Shown in pieces: positions 42,417-50,040 of a stretch of 52,899 nucleotides of DNA. Source of the DNA: an uncultured Eubacteriales bacterium. GTDB lineage: Bacteria; Bacillota; Clostridia; Oscillospirales; Acutalibacteraceae. The stretch's first letter is position 1. The number at the start of each line of letters is the position of its first letter. The DNA lies in contig OMWP01000020.1 in NCBI GenBank assembly GCA_900314795.1, positions 1 to 52,899 of the forward strand, read 5' to 3'. Position numbers and translations under genes: made by a program. Below the pieces are notes generated by a model. The model made no database searches and was not told the DNA's origin. It saw nothing but the letters and a program-made list of their open reading frames with translations.

Positions 42417-43517
42417 ATGAGAAACAATGACGGAAATCTGATATTTGAATCCATGCCGCATATTGCGAGCTTTGCCTCGGTCGTCGGCAAAAAGGAGGGC
42501 GAGGGGCCGCTCCGCGATTATTTCGACCGCATCATCCACGACAGCTACGCCGGAAAAGATACGTTTGAGCAAGCGGAAAGCGAGCTGATGAGCACTGCGG
42601 TGCGTGTCGCACTGAACAAGGGCGATTTCACACAGGAGCAAATCGACCTCGCCTGTTGCGGTGATCTTTTGAACCAGTGTGTCGCGAGCAGCTTTGCCAT
42701 GCGCTCTTACGCGATCCCCTACGTGGGCGTATACGGCGCATGCTCCACGATGGCGCTGTCGATGATCCTGTCGGCAATCGTGATCGAAAGCGGCGCGGCA
42801 AAGCACGCAGTCTGCGCGGCGTCATCTCATTATTGCACGGCAGAACGCCAATACCGCTTCCCGCTTGAATACGGCTCCCAGCGCCCGCCGACAGCCCAGT
42901 GGACTGTGACAGGCTCGGGAGCGTGTATATTGGAAAAAGCAGGCAACAAGGATAATCCCAAGAATCACCATGCTGATCATAGGAGCAGTTGGCGATCGTC
43001 CTTAGGCAATGACTCTCGCACAAAAGAGGACAAAAATCTGCCCCGAACACCCTATCTTCACTCTGCCCGTATCGGTCGGATCATCGACTTTCAGATCGCC
43101 GACCAGAACAACATGGGCGCCGCCATGGCGCCTGCCGCGGCGGACACCATCTATCGGTACCTGAGCGCATCCGAGACCGAGGTGGAGGATTATGATATGA
43201 TCTTCACCGGCGATCTCGGTCGGGTAGGCACGCGATTACTGCATGATCTGCTCAGTGAAAAAGGCGTCGACCTCGGCGAGCGTCACAGCGATTGCGGCGT
43301 GATGATCTTTGATGAGGATCAGGACGTCCATGCCGGCGGATCGGGGTGCGGATGCTGTGCCTCGGTGCTGTGCGGCTATATCCTTGACAAAATGCGAGAG
43401 GGCACCTTCCGCAATATCCTGTTTATCCCGACAGGAGCCTTGCTCAGCCCCACCACCGTCATGCAAAAACAGACCATCCCCTCCATTGCTCACCTGATCA
43501 ATATCCGTGCCAAATAA
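42417..43517 (+). CDS. spoVAD: stage V sporulation protein AD (thiolase-like)
   Basis: A 366-residue protein of the SpoVA channel that moves dipicolinic acid into and out of the spore; SpoVAD binds the acid and sits on the core face of the inner spore membrane. Family landmarks: GDLLNQCVASSFAMR, VYGACSTMALSM, CAASSHYCTAERQYRFPLEYGSQ, TGSGACIL, MGAAMAPAAADTIYRYL, DYDMIFTGDLGRVG, DDCGV-like HSDCGVMIF, AGGSGCGCCASV and TGALLSPTTVMQKQTIPSIAH. Between TGSGACILEKAG and HSARIGRIIDF there are about 35 basic residues absent from Bacillus SpoVAD (338 residues). No spoVAC or spoVAE is adjacent. SD AAGGAG. Confidence 0.93.
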   Translation: MRNNDGNLIFESMPHIASFASVVGKKEGEGPLRDYFDRIIHDSYAGKDTFEQAESELMSTAVRVALNKGDFTQEQIDLACCGDLLNQCVASSFAMRSYAIPYVGVYGACSTMALSMILSAIVIESGAAKHAVCAASSHYCTAERQYRFPLEYGSQRPPTAQWTVTGSGACILEKAGNKDNPKNHHADHRSSWRSSLGNDSRTKEDKNLPRTPYLHSARIGRIIDFQIADQNNMGAAMAPAAADTIYRYLSASETEVEDYDMIFTGDLGRVGTRLLHDLLSEKGVDLGERHSDCGVMIFDEDQDVHAGGSGCGCCASVLCGYILDKMREGTFRNILFIPTGALLSPTTVMQKQTIPSIAHLINIRAK

Positions 43518-43521
43518 CAAA

Positions 43522-43552
43522 AGAGAGCAGCCTCAATGATTGCTCTCTTTTT
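43522..43552 (+). terminator. terminator of spoVAD
   Basis: AGAGAGCA and TGCTCTCT around an 11-base loop, followed by TTTTT. Confidence 0.85.
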
Positions 43553-43561
43553 ATTCAAAAT

Positions 43562-43612
43562 AGTCATTGCGAGGGGCTGGACACGTGTGTCAGCCCCGTG
43601 GCAATCTCAACC
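43562..43612. repeat. GTCATTGCGA...GTGGCAATCT intergenic repeat
   Basis: GTCATTGCGAGGGGCTGGACACGTGTGTCAGCCCCGTGGCAATCTCAA; inner palindrome GGGGCTGGACAC/GTGTCAGCCCC. Third member of the family also at 13078 and 35799. Confidence 0.85.
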
Positions 43613-43632
43613 GAAAAAGTTTTGTCGTTAAG

Positions 43633-44472
43633 TCATGTTGACTCTTCCATCCACTCTTTCACCGTCCTGATCTCCGCTATGTAGCCCTCATCATCATTCG
43701 GCGTTTCGAGGATGAACGGTTTGTTTTGTAAGGCAGGGTGCAGAGCGATCCGCTTCATCGCTTCCATGCCGATGTAGCCCTGACCGAGCTTCTCATGCCG
43801 ATCCTTATGTGCGCCGCAGGGATTCTTGCTGTCGTTGAAGTGGACTGCGCGCAGTCTGTCTAAACCGATCACATCATCGAAGTGATGCAGTACGCCGTCA
43901 AGGTCGTTGGCGACATCATACCCCGCGTCCCAGACATGACAGGTGTCGAAGCATACCCCGACCTTGTCCTTCAGCTCCACGCGGTCGATGATTTCTCTGA
44001 GCTCCTCAAAGCTCCTGCCCATCTCCGTACCCTTGCCCGCCATCGTTTCCAGCAGGACGGTTGTGCTCATTTCGGGGAAGAGGACGCCGTTGAGTGCGTC
44101 CGCGATCAGCTCGATCCCCTTCTCAGCGCCCTGACCCGTATGCGCGCCGGGGTGAAAATTATAGTATTGATGCGGAAAGAATTCCATTCTTTGGATATCC
44201 TGCTCCAGCATATCCAGCCCGTTAAGGCGGGTGGATTCCTTTGCCGCGCATAGGTTCATCGTGTAGCTGCCGTGGGCGACGAGCTTGCCGAAACGCTGTT
44301 CTTCAAGCAGGCGATTCAGCGCCGCGGCATCCTCGGGGATGATGTCCTTTGATCGCCCTCCACGGGGGTTGCGGGTGAAATAAGCAAAGGTGTTGCCGCC
44401 GAAATCGCACATGGTTTTGCCCATCGCCTCATAGCCGTTGGTCACACTCAGGTGACATCCGATGTATATCAT
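43633..44472 (-). CDS. nfo: deoxyribonuclease IV (endonuclease IV, AP endonuclease)
   Basis: A 279-residue TIM-barrel DNA-repair enzyme that cleaves at abasic sites using three zinc ions. The metal-ligand motifs are in order: GCHLSV (usually GAHVS), AHGSYTMNL, FHPGAHTGQG, LLETMAGKGTEMG, CFDTCHVWDAGYD, HFNDSKNPCGAHKDRHEKLGQG and ILETPND. The length is normal. It is convergent with spoVAD and lies downstream of the recombinase-SpoVT reading frame on the same strand. AP endonucleases protect spores from DNA damage in Bacillus, which fits the sporulation neighbourhood. Confidence 0.94.
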   Translation of the reverse strand: MIYIGCHLSVTNGYEAMGKTMCDFGGNTFAYFTRNPRGGRSKDIIPEDAAALNRLLEEQRFGKLVAHGSYTMNLCAAKESTRLNGLDMLEQDIQRMEFFPHQYYNFHPGAHTGQGAEKGIELIADALNGVLFPEMSTTVLLETMAGKGTEMGRSFEELREIIDRVELKDKVGVCFDTCHVWDAGYDVANDLDGVLHHFDDVIGLDRLRAVHFNDSKNPCGAHKDRHEKLGQGYIGMEAMKRIALHPALQNKPFILETPNDDEGYIAEIRTVKEWMEEST

Positions 44473-44519
44473 AGTGCTCTCCTATCGTGTTGATAGGACA
44501 ATCATACCATAAAACCGAC

Positions 44520-44550
44520 AAAAAGTCACCCCTCTTTGACAGAGGGGTGA
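44520..44550 (-). terminator. terminator of the recombinase-SpoVT reading frame
   Basis: TCACCCCTCT and AGAGGGGTGA around TTGAC; on the minus strand it is followed by CTTTTTG. Confidence 0.88.
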
Positions 44551-44564
44551 AATACTATAGTGCG

Positions 44565-45020
44565 TTATTCTTCCATCTGTTTGCCGAGGAATGCGGCGGC
44601 GGATTGGGCGAGCTTCAATTCTGTGTCTGTGGGGATCTGCACGCGTTCACCCTTGAGCATCACGACCGCACCTGTCACATCGCCCGCGGCAATGATAGGG
44701 TAGATGACTGCGGCGGCATGCTCCACGCCCTCCACTGTCTGTACCTCGTCTACCGAGTTCGCGTGGGCACTGTAGCTGCGGCGATTCTCCATATAATTCT
44801 CGAGGATCGGGGTGATGCGCCGCTCCAAAAACTCGCGCTTGCTCACGCCTGCGGCGGCGATCACATGGTCGCGGTCACAGATGAGCGTCGGCATCGCGCT
44901 GATGCGCGACAGCACATCCGCGTACTGCGCCGCGAACTCACTCAACTCGCCCACCGGCGAATACTTCTTGAAAATGACCTCGCCATCCGTCGCCGTGTAA
45001 ATCTCCAGCGGGTCACCGTC
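44565..45020 (-). pseudogene. spoVT: 3' portion of spoVT and probable attachment-site junction
   Basis: This stretch encodes SpoVT from its GDPLEI segment to its C-terminus. The change from recombinase to SpoVT sequence falls at about 45010-45025 (minus strand ATCAGTGACGGTGACCCGC). SpoVT controls late forespore genes and needs its N-terminal AbrB domain to bind DNA, so this fragment alone cannot be functional SpoVT. The spoVT start is not found in the remaining 6 kb to the right. Confidence 0.85.
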
Positions 45021-46745
45021 ACTGATAACATTGACATCATAAACCTTGTCCGCTCCATATCGATGGGGCTGAACGATCGTGGTTGATAAGCTATTTATGA
45101 TGCCTTGTTTAAAATTTGCGGCGTCCTCATAATCCTCGGGAAGAGTGCCGCATTTCAGCAGACTGTCGATATCCGCCTTGAGTTTGACTTCGACATGATC
45201 TTCATAAACGATGATCTTGTCGATGATCAGTTGCAGGTCGTTGCGATCGAGTTTATCCTTATTCAAGATATCGTCAAAGACCTCTATCGCGAGCTTTGCA
45301 ACGCGGTTGACGCGAATAATCGTATTTCTGCGATTGATAGTCAGATCAATTTGGTTCCGGATGCCAGCGATCCGTTTCGCAAGATCCTCCTCCATCTCGT
45401 CATAGGTTTCCTCCAGCATTTCTTCCCGCTCGGGATGCTTCATGATATCGCGGACGCGCATGCGCTTGGTGGTTTTCATCTCTTCCTGTAAATCCGCGAG
45501 GACTTCCTCCAGGTTGACCTCGGCACGGTCAGTTTCATCGATATCGGTCTGCTCTTTGCGCAGATCGGCGTTGAGCTGCTCGATCATCTCGGATGAATTA
45601 TCCCTGACCTTTTTGATGTAAAGTTTGAGGATCTCATCGAGCTTTTGTACGCGGATGTGATGGCTGGTACAGCCTTTCAGACCGCGGCGATGGTACGTGC
45701 CGCAGTGGTATGCGTCTCTCAGATCCGGACGGCTCAGCGCGAACATCGGGCTGCCGCAGTCTCCGCATTCCAGAAATCCCGAGTAAACATTATCGTATTT
45801 CTTTTGACCGCGATAGTTGTTTTTGGAGCGACTTTCGAGCAGTGCCTTGACGTTCGCAAATTCGCGGTAGCTGATGATCTCCTGATGATGATGTTCGATG
45901 ACATAATGATCGCTCGCATCACGCTTGACGTCCTTGCCGTTGATCTTTTTGCGCGTATATTTGCTCGACCGCATCGTGCCGATGTAGAAATCGTTTTTCA
46001 GGATTCCTTCGATGGTAGCGATCGCCCATGACGCCTTGACCTCACGCTTGTATTCCTTCCCTTCCGCTTCCTTGCGCTGGCGCTCCGACATACGCGGCGT
46101 AGGGATACCTTCATCGGTCAGGTAGTTGGCGATCTTCTTGTAACCCCATCCCTCTTGATACAGTCGAAAGATCTCACGAACGATCTCGGCTTCTGTCGGC
46201 ACGATCTCAAAATGCTGTTGATCGTTGACAATGTAGCCATACGGAGCGGCGCAGATCCACTTGCCGTCCTTTTGCTTGCGCTTCACAACGGCTCTTACTT
46301 TCTTCGATGTGTCGGTAACGGGCATCTCGTTAACAAGGAAGATGAACTGAATCTTCAACCAATCGTCGTTATTGGGATAGTCAACATTGTCTCCGATAGA
46401 GATGATGCGAACGCCACTATCACGCAGATCTTCCAGCTCAACTAAACCACGGCTGTTCCGACGTGAGAAGCGAGAGAAGTCCTTGACTATCATAATGCCG
46501 AGCTTGCGATCGAAGAGCTGCTTGCGCATCTTCTGATAACCCTCGCGCTGCTCAAAGGTGTAACCCGAGCGATCGCGATCTTCAAAGAAAGACAGCGTGC
46601 TGCCCGGAAACTTTTCCTTCACAAATGCCTCGATAATCGCCTTCTGATTCTCAATAGAAGTATTATCACGATCCAACTCCTCATCGACAGAAATACGGCA
46701 ATACCCCGCAATATCAAACTTTTCTATCAATATAACCCACCACAT
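44565..46745 (-). CDS. large serine recombinase fused in frame to the C-terminal part of SpoVT
   Basis: A 726-residue reading frame of two unrelated parts. Residues 1-575 are a large serine recombinase: Ser19 nucleophile (YCRISVDEE), DRDRSGYTFEQREG, KDFSRFSRRNSRGLVELED, the DNA-binding domain, a zinc ribbon (CGDCGSPMF...CGTYH...CTSHH) and a coiled coil. Residues 576-726 match SpoVT from residue 30 to the end: GDPLEIYTATDGEVIFKKYSP, then the GAF-like domain (LICDRDHVIAAAGVSKREFLERRITP, VIYPIIAAGDVTGAVVMLKG, AAAFLGKQMEE). SpoVT's DNA-binding AbrB half (MKATGIVRRIDDLGRVV...) is missing. No SD precedes the ATG at 46745; TTG 46730, 5 bases after GGTGGG, may be the real start. Confidence 0.92.
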   Translation of the reverse strand: MWWVILIEKFDIAGYCRISVDEELDRDNTSIENQKAIIEAFVKEKFPGSTLSFFEDRDRSGYTFEQREGYQKMRKQLFDRKLGIMIVKDFSRFSRRNSRGLVELEDLRDSGVRIISIGDNVDYPNNDDWLKIQFIFLVNEMPVTDTSKKVRAVVKRKQKDGKWICAAPYGYIVNDQQHFEIVPTEAEIVREIFRLYQEGWGYKKIANYLTDEGIPTPRMSERQRKEAEGKEYKREVKASWAIATIEGILKNDFYIGTMRSSKYTRKKINGKDVKRDASDHYVIEHHHQEIISYREFANVKALLESRSKNNYRGQKKYDNVYSGFLECGDCGSPMFALSRPDLRDAYHCGTYHRRGLKGCTSHHIRVQKLDEILKLYIKKVRDNSSEMIEQLNADLRKEQTDIDETDRAEVNLEEVLADLQEEMKTTKRMRVRDIMKHPEREEMLEETYDEMEEDLAKRIAGIRNQIDLTINRRNTIIRVNRVAKLAIEVFDDILNKDKLDRNDLQLIIDKIIVYEDHVEVKLKADIDSLLKCGTLPEDYEDAANFKQGIINSLSTTIVQPHRYGADKVYDVNVISDGDPLEIYTATDGEVIFKKYSPVGELSEFAAQYADVLSRISAMPTLICDRDHVIAAAGVSKREFLERRITPILENYMENRRSYSAHANSVDEVQTVEGVEHAAAVIYPIIAAGDVTGAVVMLKGERVQIPTDTELKLAQSAAAFLGKQMEE

Positions 46746-46766
46746 TTATTTATGAATGTAGATAAT

Positions 46767-46795
46767 ATTGTAACACAGAAAAAGAGATAAATCAA
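46767..46795 (-). promoter_or_regulatory. promoter of the recombinase-SpoVT fusion
   Basis: On the minus strand TTGATT (46790-46795), 17 bases, TACAAT (46767-46772). The transcript would have a leader of only about 20 bases without SD before ATG 46745. Confidence 0.65.
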
Positions 46796-46797
46796 GT

Positions 46798-46828
46798 GCG
46801 ATTCGATTTTTATTAAAAATCGAATCGC
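46798..46828. promoter_or_regulatory. perfect inverted repeat between divergent promoters
   Basis: GCGATTCGATTTTT and AAAAATCGAATCGC, 14 bp each around ATT. It sits just upstream of the recombinase -35 box and just before the promoter of the divergent small gene. A candidate operator for an element repressor; as an RNA hairpin it would also be strong. Confidence 0.65.
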
Positions 46829-46838
46829 AGAATATTTA

Positions 46839-46867
46839 TTGACTTATATATTGTTACGTGATAGATT
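46839..46867 (+). promoter_or_regulatory. promoter of the divergent small gene
   Basis: TTGACT (46839-46844), 17 bases, TAGATT (46862-46867). Confidence 0.5.
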
Positions 46868-46944
46868 GTTACAGAATGCTAATCTATAATGTTTACCATC
46901 AAAATTAATGCCAACAATATTTTTAGAAACGGGAGGTAGACTGT

Positions 46945-47187
46945 ATGAAATGTGAAATAATAATTGAGAAGAAGCTTGTCTGTATTTGGCTCAACCGAGA
47001 TGAGTCGGCTGATCCTGAGGTGCTGGAGTCGCTCGAGCCAATATACCAAAAGTTCAAATCCATCAATTATTTGGTAGTTGTGTTTCGGTCGGGGAGCCGG
47101 GAGCTGATTGGATTAACAAGCGAGCTGTTAAGATACAACCGTCGCCTGCTTGCAGAAAGAGAAGTAGAAGCAAAGCGTCATGGATAA
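46945..47187 (+). CDS. small conserved-looking mobile-element protein
   Basis: An 80-residue protein (KCEIIIEKKLVCIWLNRDESADPEVLESLEP...YLVVVFRSGSRELIGLTSELLRYNRRL). The alternating strand pattern and the 'VVVFRSGSRELxxxTxxLLxYNR' end are like small proteins seen beside serine recombinases in Firmicute elements; I cannot name a function. SD CGGGAGG lies 9 bases upstream. It is divergent from the recombinase, with a 14-bp palindrome between them, and its stop overlaps the ATG of a broken second small gene. Confidence 0.75.
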   Translation: MKCEIIIEKKLVCIWLNRDESADPEVLESLEPIYQKFKSINYLVVVFRSGSRELIGLTSELLRYNRRLLAEREVEAKRHG

Positions 47188-47386
47188 ACGATCTTTCTCC
47201 GGAAAATAGATCGAATCAGACATTCATGGGGATAAAGGGATCGTAACGCTATTGCCGGATAAACTTAAAATCGATGATTCGGTCTTGTATGCTTATGCTC
47301 TGCATTATCAGCAAAGAGCAAACAAAAATACGCCTCCTATGGGTAAGATGGTTATTTCTTACATAGGAGGCGTATCTTTTTATTGA
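47180..47386 (+). pseudogene. small element gene interrupted by a TAG codon
   Basis: ATG 47180 overlaps the preceding stop (ATGGATAA). The frame reads MDKRSFSGK, TAG at 47207-47209, then a continuous 58-codon stretch (IESDIHGDKGIVTLLPDKL, then KIDDSVLYAYALHYQQR) up to TGA at 47384. The continuity of protein-like sequence on both sides of one stop suggests a recent nonsense mutation. The last codons run into the terminator hairpin. Confidence 0.4.
47328..47380. terminator. bidirectional terminator
   Basis: ATACGCCTCCTATG and CATAGGAGGCGTAT form a 14-bp stem, with CTTTTTATT on the plus side and T-rich sequence on the minus side. It serves the small genes and the convergent dockerin gene. Confidence 0.85.
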
Positions 47387-47392
47387 TGTATT

Positions 47393-49192
47393 TTATATCG
47401 GTTCTCCGATTTTGCAATGGACGGTGATATTGCCCAGCCATTTTTGGATGAGCGTTGCGTCCATAATCGTGATTTCTCCATCGCGGTTCACGTCGGCAAA
47501 ATCAGCAGTGACGGCGCAGGGAGTGTCGATCCCTGCCTCATGGCGAAGAATGTATGTTGCATCCGCAATGGTAACATCTTCGTTTCCGTCGACGTCACCG
47601 AGCAGGCGTTTGATCTCGACAAAGGTCATGCCGTTTTCTTTGGCATACGTTTCCGCGGCAGTGCCCTTGTAACCGCGGATAATGAATTTCTCGTTATCGG
47701 TATCACCGTAGATGTCTTGATCGACATAGTACGCGAACGCGTTATTTCCGATCGAGGTAACGGACGCGGGGATAGTGATTTCCTTGAGCGTTCCGCAGTA
47801 GATGAACGCGCCTTCTCCGATCGACGTAACGGTATCGGGGATGACGATGCTCTCGACTCTTTTGGTGCTCTCAAGACAATGACCGATACAGAAATACTTG
47901 CCGATGGATACGACCGGTTTACCGTTGATCTCGCTCGGGATCTCAAAGGTATCCGTTAGATTGTCGGGGACGTCGTCGTATTGATAGATCTCAACGCCCT
48001 CATTCCTGTTGCGGATCGAGAACAGGGAATCTCTCTTTTCGATAGAATAGTAGCGCGGCGTATCCATATTATAGCCGGCTTCTACCTCATAGTAGTCGGT
48101 GCCATCAAAGACCATCGCATTGGCGTGGCCGCTGCCTGCGCCGTAATCCTTGTTACCGTTTCTTCTCCAGCTTTGCAGACCGATCATCTGCGCCATCTGT
48201 ACGATTGTGGCGGTCGAAGCCCAGCAGTCGCCTCCTCCCATAACAACCATGCCGATCGCGTTACTGTAGTGGTAATCGTATTCTCTGTTTGCGACGAACT
48301 GCGCGATTGCGTCGACCTTATCACGGGTCGACATGGATGGCGTGATATTTTGATCGAGATACTCGCGCATTACGTTCTCGGTGTACTTTTCGGCATAATT
48401 AACGGCGTTGATATGATACAGCTCAGTCTTTCCGCCTGAGGACACGGTGACATAGCCGCCGTTGTCTGAGACCGTCTCTTTGATCCGATCCGGTTCCTTG
48501 CCTTGTATAGGGGAGGAGTAGCCGACGTTCCCGTAATAATACCAGGTCCTTTTGACAAGTGTCGCCACTCCGTTTTCAACGGTCACGTCCCACGGATTAA
48601 GTGAACGGATCTGCGGATCGCTCATGCCGTTTGTCGGGAACTGATAGCTTTGAGGATAGTCGGAGGGAATGGAGATATAGCTGCTGTAGTCGCTGCTCAG
48701 ATAATACAGATCGACATTCTTCGCGTATACAGCGGCATAGTCTACAACATCGACGCGGATATAGTAGGTGCGATTCCTCGTGTCGACCTTGATCTCGCCA
48801 CCCTCAAAGCTGTAAGCAGAAGTGATGCGGGTCGGGGTCTTATCCTCCAACGGCTCCGGGTACGAGTTGTAGCCGTACCAGTAGGTATAGGTGACGGCAG
48901 GGGTGATCAAGCCGCTCTCAGAAACAGAAACGCCTTTCGGATCCAACGATGTAAAGGTAGGATCAACAAGATTGTCGGTATTGATCTGATAGCTCTGCGG
49001 ATACGAATCCGGTACCGACATATAGGATGTCGCCCAATCCTCGATCACATACAGGGTGACATACTCTGTTATCGCGGACGTGGGAGCTGAGTTGATTTCT
49101 GCCGCATGACCTGCCATCGGGATCGACAGGATGAGGGTCAGGATCAAAATGATCGAAACGGAAAAAGATATGGGTTTGGTTTTTGCTTTCAT
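47393..49192 (-). CDS. secreted transglutaminase-like protein with LRR and dockerin
   Basis: A 599-residue protein. Signal peptide 1-31 (...MAGHAA). Two tandem 110-residue repeats (about 40-150, 155-265) share SYMSVPDSYPQSYQ/SYISIPSDYPQSYQ and a Tyr-rich YxYWYGYNSY/WYYYGNVGY segment. A transglutaminase/protease-like domain (about 275-400) has the Cys in GGGDCWASTATIVQM, His in GSGHANAMVF and a downstream acidic YYEVEAGY. One to two BspA-type leucine-rich repeats follow (IVIPDTVTSIGEGAFIYCGTLKEITIPASVTSIG). A dockerin closes it (GDVDGNEDVTIADATYILRHEAG, DVNRDGEITIMDATLIQKWLG). It could cross-link or cleave proteins on the surface complex; activity is inferred. Confidence 0.85.
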   Translation of the reverse strand: MKAKTKPISFSVSIILILTLILSIPMAGHAAEINSAPTSAITEYVTLYVIEDWATSYMSVPDSYPQSYQINTDNLVDPTFTSLDPKGVSVSESGLITPAVTYTYWYGYNSYPEPLEDKTPTRITSAYSFEGGEIKVDTRNRTYYIRVDVVDYAAVYAKNVDLYYLSSDYSSYISIPSDYPQSYQFPTNGMSDPQIRSLNPWDVTVENGVATLVKRTWYYYGNVGYSSPIQGKEPDRIKETVSDNGGYVTVSSGGKTELYHINAVNYAEKYTENVMREYLDQNITPSMSTRDKVDAIAQFVANREYDYHYSNAIGMVVMGGGDCWASTATIVQMAQMIGLQSWRRNGNKDYGAGSGHANAMVFDGTDYYEVEAGYNMDTPRYYSIEKRDSLFSIRNRNEGVEIYQYDDVPDNLTDTFEIPSEINGKPVVSIGKYFCIGHCLESTKRVESIVIPDTVTSIGEGAFIYCGTLKEITIPASVTSIGNNAFAYYVDQDIYGDTDNEKFIIRGYKGTAAETYAKENGMTFVEIKRLLGDVDGNEDVTIADATYILRHEAGIDTPCAVTADFADVNRDGEITIMDATLIQKWLGNITVHCKIGEPI

Positions 49193-49267
49193 CTAATTCT
49201 CCTTCTTGATTTGTATGTTTGCGAAACAATACAGTTCGAAAATACGCAGACTGTTTAGTATGAATAT

Positions 49268-49296
49268 ATCATATACTTATTAGCTATAAATTGCAA
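49268..49296 (-). promoter_or_regulatory. promoter of the transglutaminase-dockerin gene
   Basis: On the minus strand TTGCAA (49291-49296), 17 bases, TATGAT (49268-49273). SD AAGGAGA precedes the ATG at 49192. The remaining gap to 49527 shows no other feature I can support. Confidence 0.65.
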
Positions 49297-49527
49297 GACT
49301 GGGGGAATGATGTCTCGATTCAATTTAACGAAAGAACATTCCGCCAATAGTTTATCCTACATTATAACAATGTTTTTACAAGTGGTAATTCGAAAAAGAA
49401 TAAGAGCCGAGATAAACTCGACTCTTTATTGATACAGAAAGATAATTATATGTGTTATATATCCATTAAGTGAAACTATTTAGTGAACACACTATGATCT
49501 ATTGTATCGAAATCATTATTCCATCCC

Positions 49528-49896
49528 TCAATACTTATAATTGTTCTTCACAAAGTTGAATATCACATTCCATTCCTTTTCTTGTAGCTTACATGTCATC
49601 GCATATCTGAGCAAGTCTCGTATGACAGGATTCTGATATACATACTCTGTAATATCTCTGGGTAACTCCGGAGGATCTTTGCTTTCAGCGGCGAGATCGT
49701 ACAGCTTATTCCGATCTTTTTCGCTTAATTCCAAGGAGTCGGCGATCTCTGTCAACAGATCAAAGGAAGGCGCAGACCTCTTTCCGTTCTCTAAACTTGA
49801 CAAATAACCCGGAGAAATCTTCCAATTCTTAGCCGCAACCTTAGCCTTCAGATTTGATTTTTCTCTTTTGTCTCTTAAGTAATCACCAAATTTCAT
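49528..49896 (-). CDS. XRE-family transcriptional regulator
   Basis: A 122-residue protein with an N-terminal helix-turn-helix (about residues 3-60): FGDYLRDKREKSNLKAKVAAKNWKISPGYLSSLENGKRSAPSFDLLTEIADSL. The C-terminal 50 residues (ITEYVYQNPVIRDLLRYAM...) form an uncharacterised helical part. Such regulators commonly repress mobile elements. SD GAGCGAAA is weak. It is divergent from the Spo0A-like response regulator gene and the two may share the 49897-50040 control region. Confidence 0.85.
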   Translation of the reverse strand: MKFGDYLRDKREKSNLKAKVAAKNWKISPGYLSSLENGKRSAPSFDLLTEIADSLELSEKDRNKLYDLAAESKDPPELPRDITEYVYQNPVIRDLLRYAMTCKLQEKEWNVIFNFVKNNYKY

Positions 49897-49978
49897 ATAA
49901 TTTCGCTCCTTAGCATTTTCGCTTTATACGCTGTTACCAGTTTATCTTCAACTGGTTTGCAAACAAATTTGAAAAAAT

Positions 49979-50019
49979 TGTTGAAAAATGTTGGAAAAGA
50001 TTGGAAAATGTTATATAAT
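49979..50019 (+). promoter_or_regulatory. promoter of the response regulator with tandem 0A-like boxes
   Basis: TTGGAA (49991-49996), 17 bases, TATAAT (50014-50019). Three heptamers start every 10 bp: TGTTGAA (49979), TGTTGGA (49989), GATTGGA (49999). They differ by one to three bases from the Spo0A box TGTCGAA and overlap the -35 region, suggesting autoregulation. Confidence 0.6.
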
Positions 50020-50040
50020 AGCGATCAAGGAGGGAGTGCA

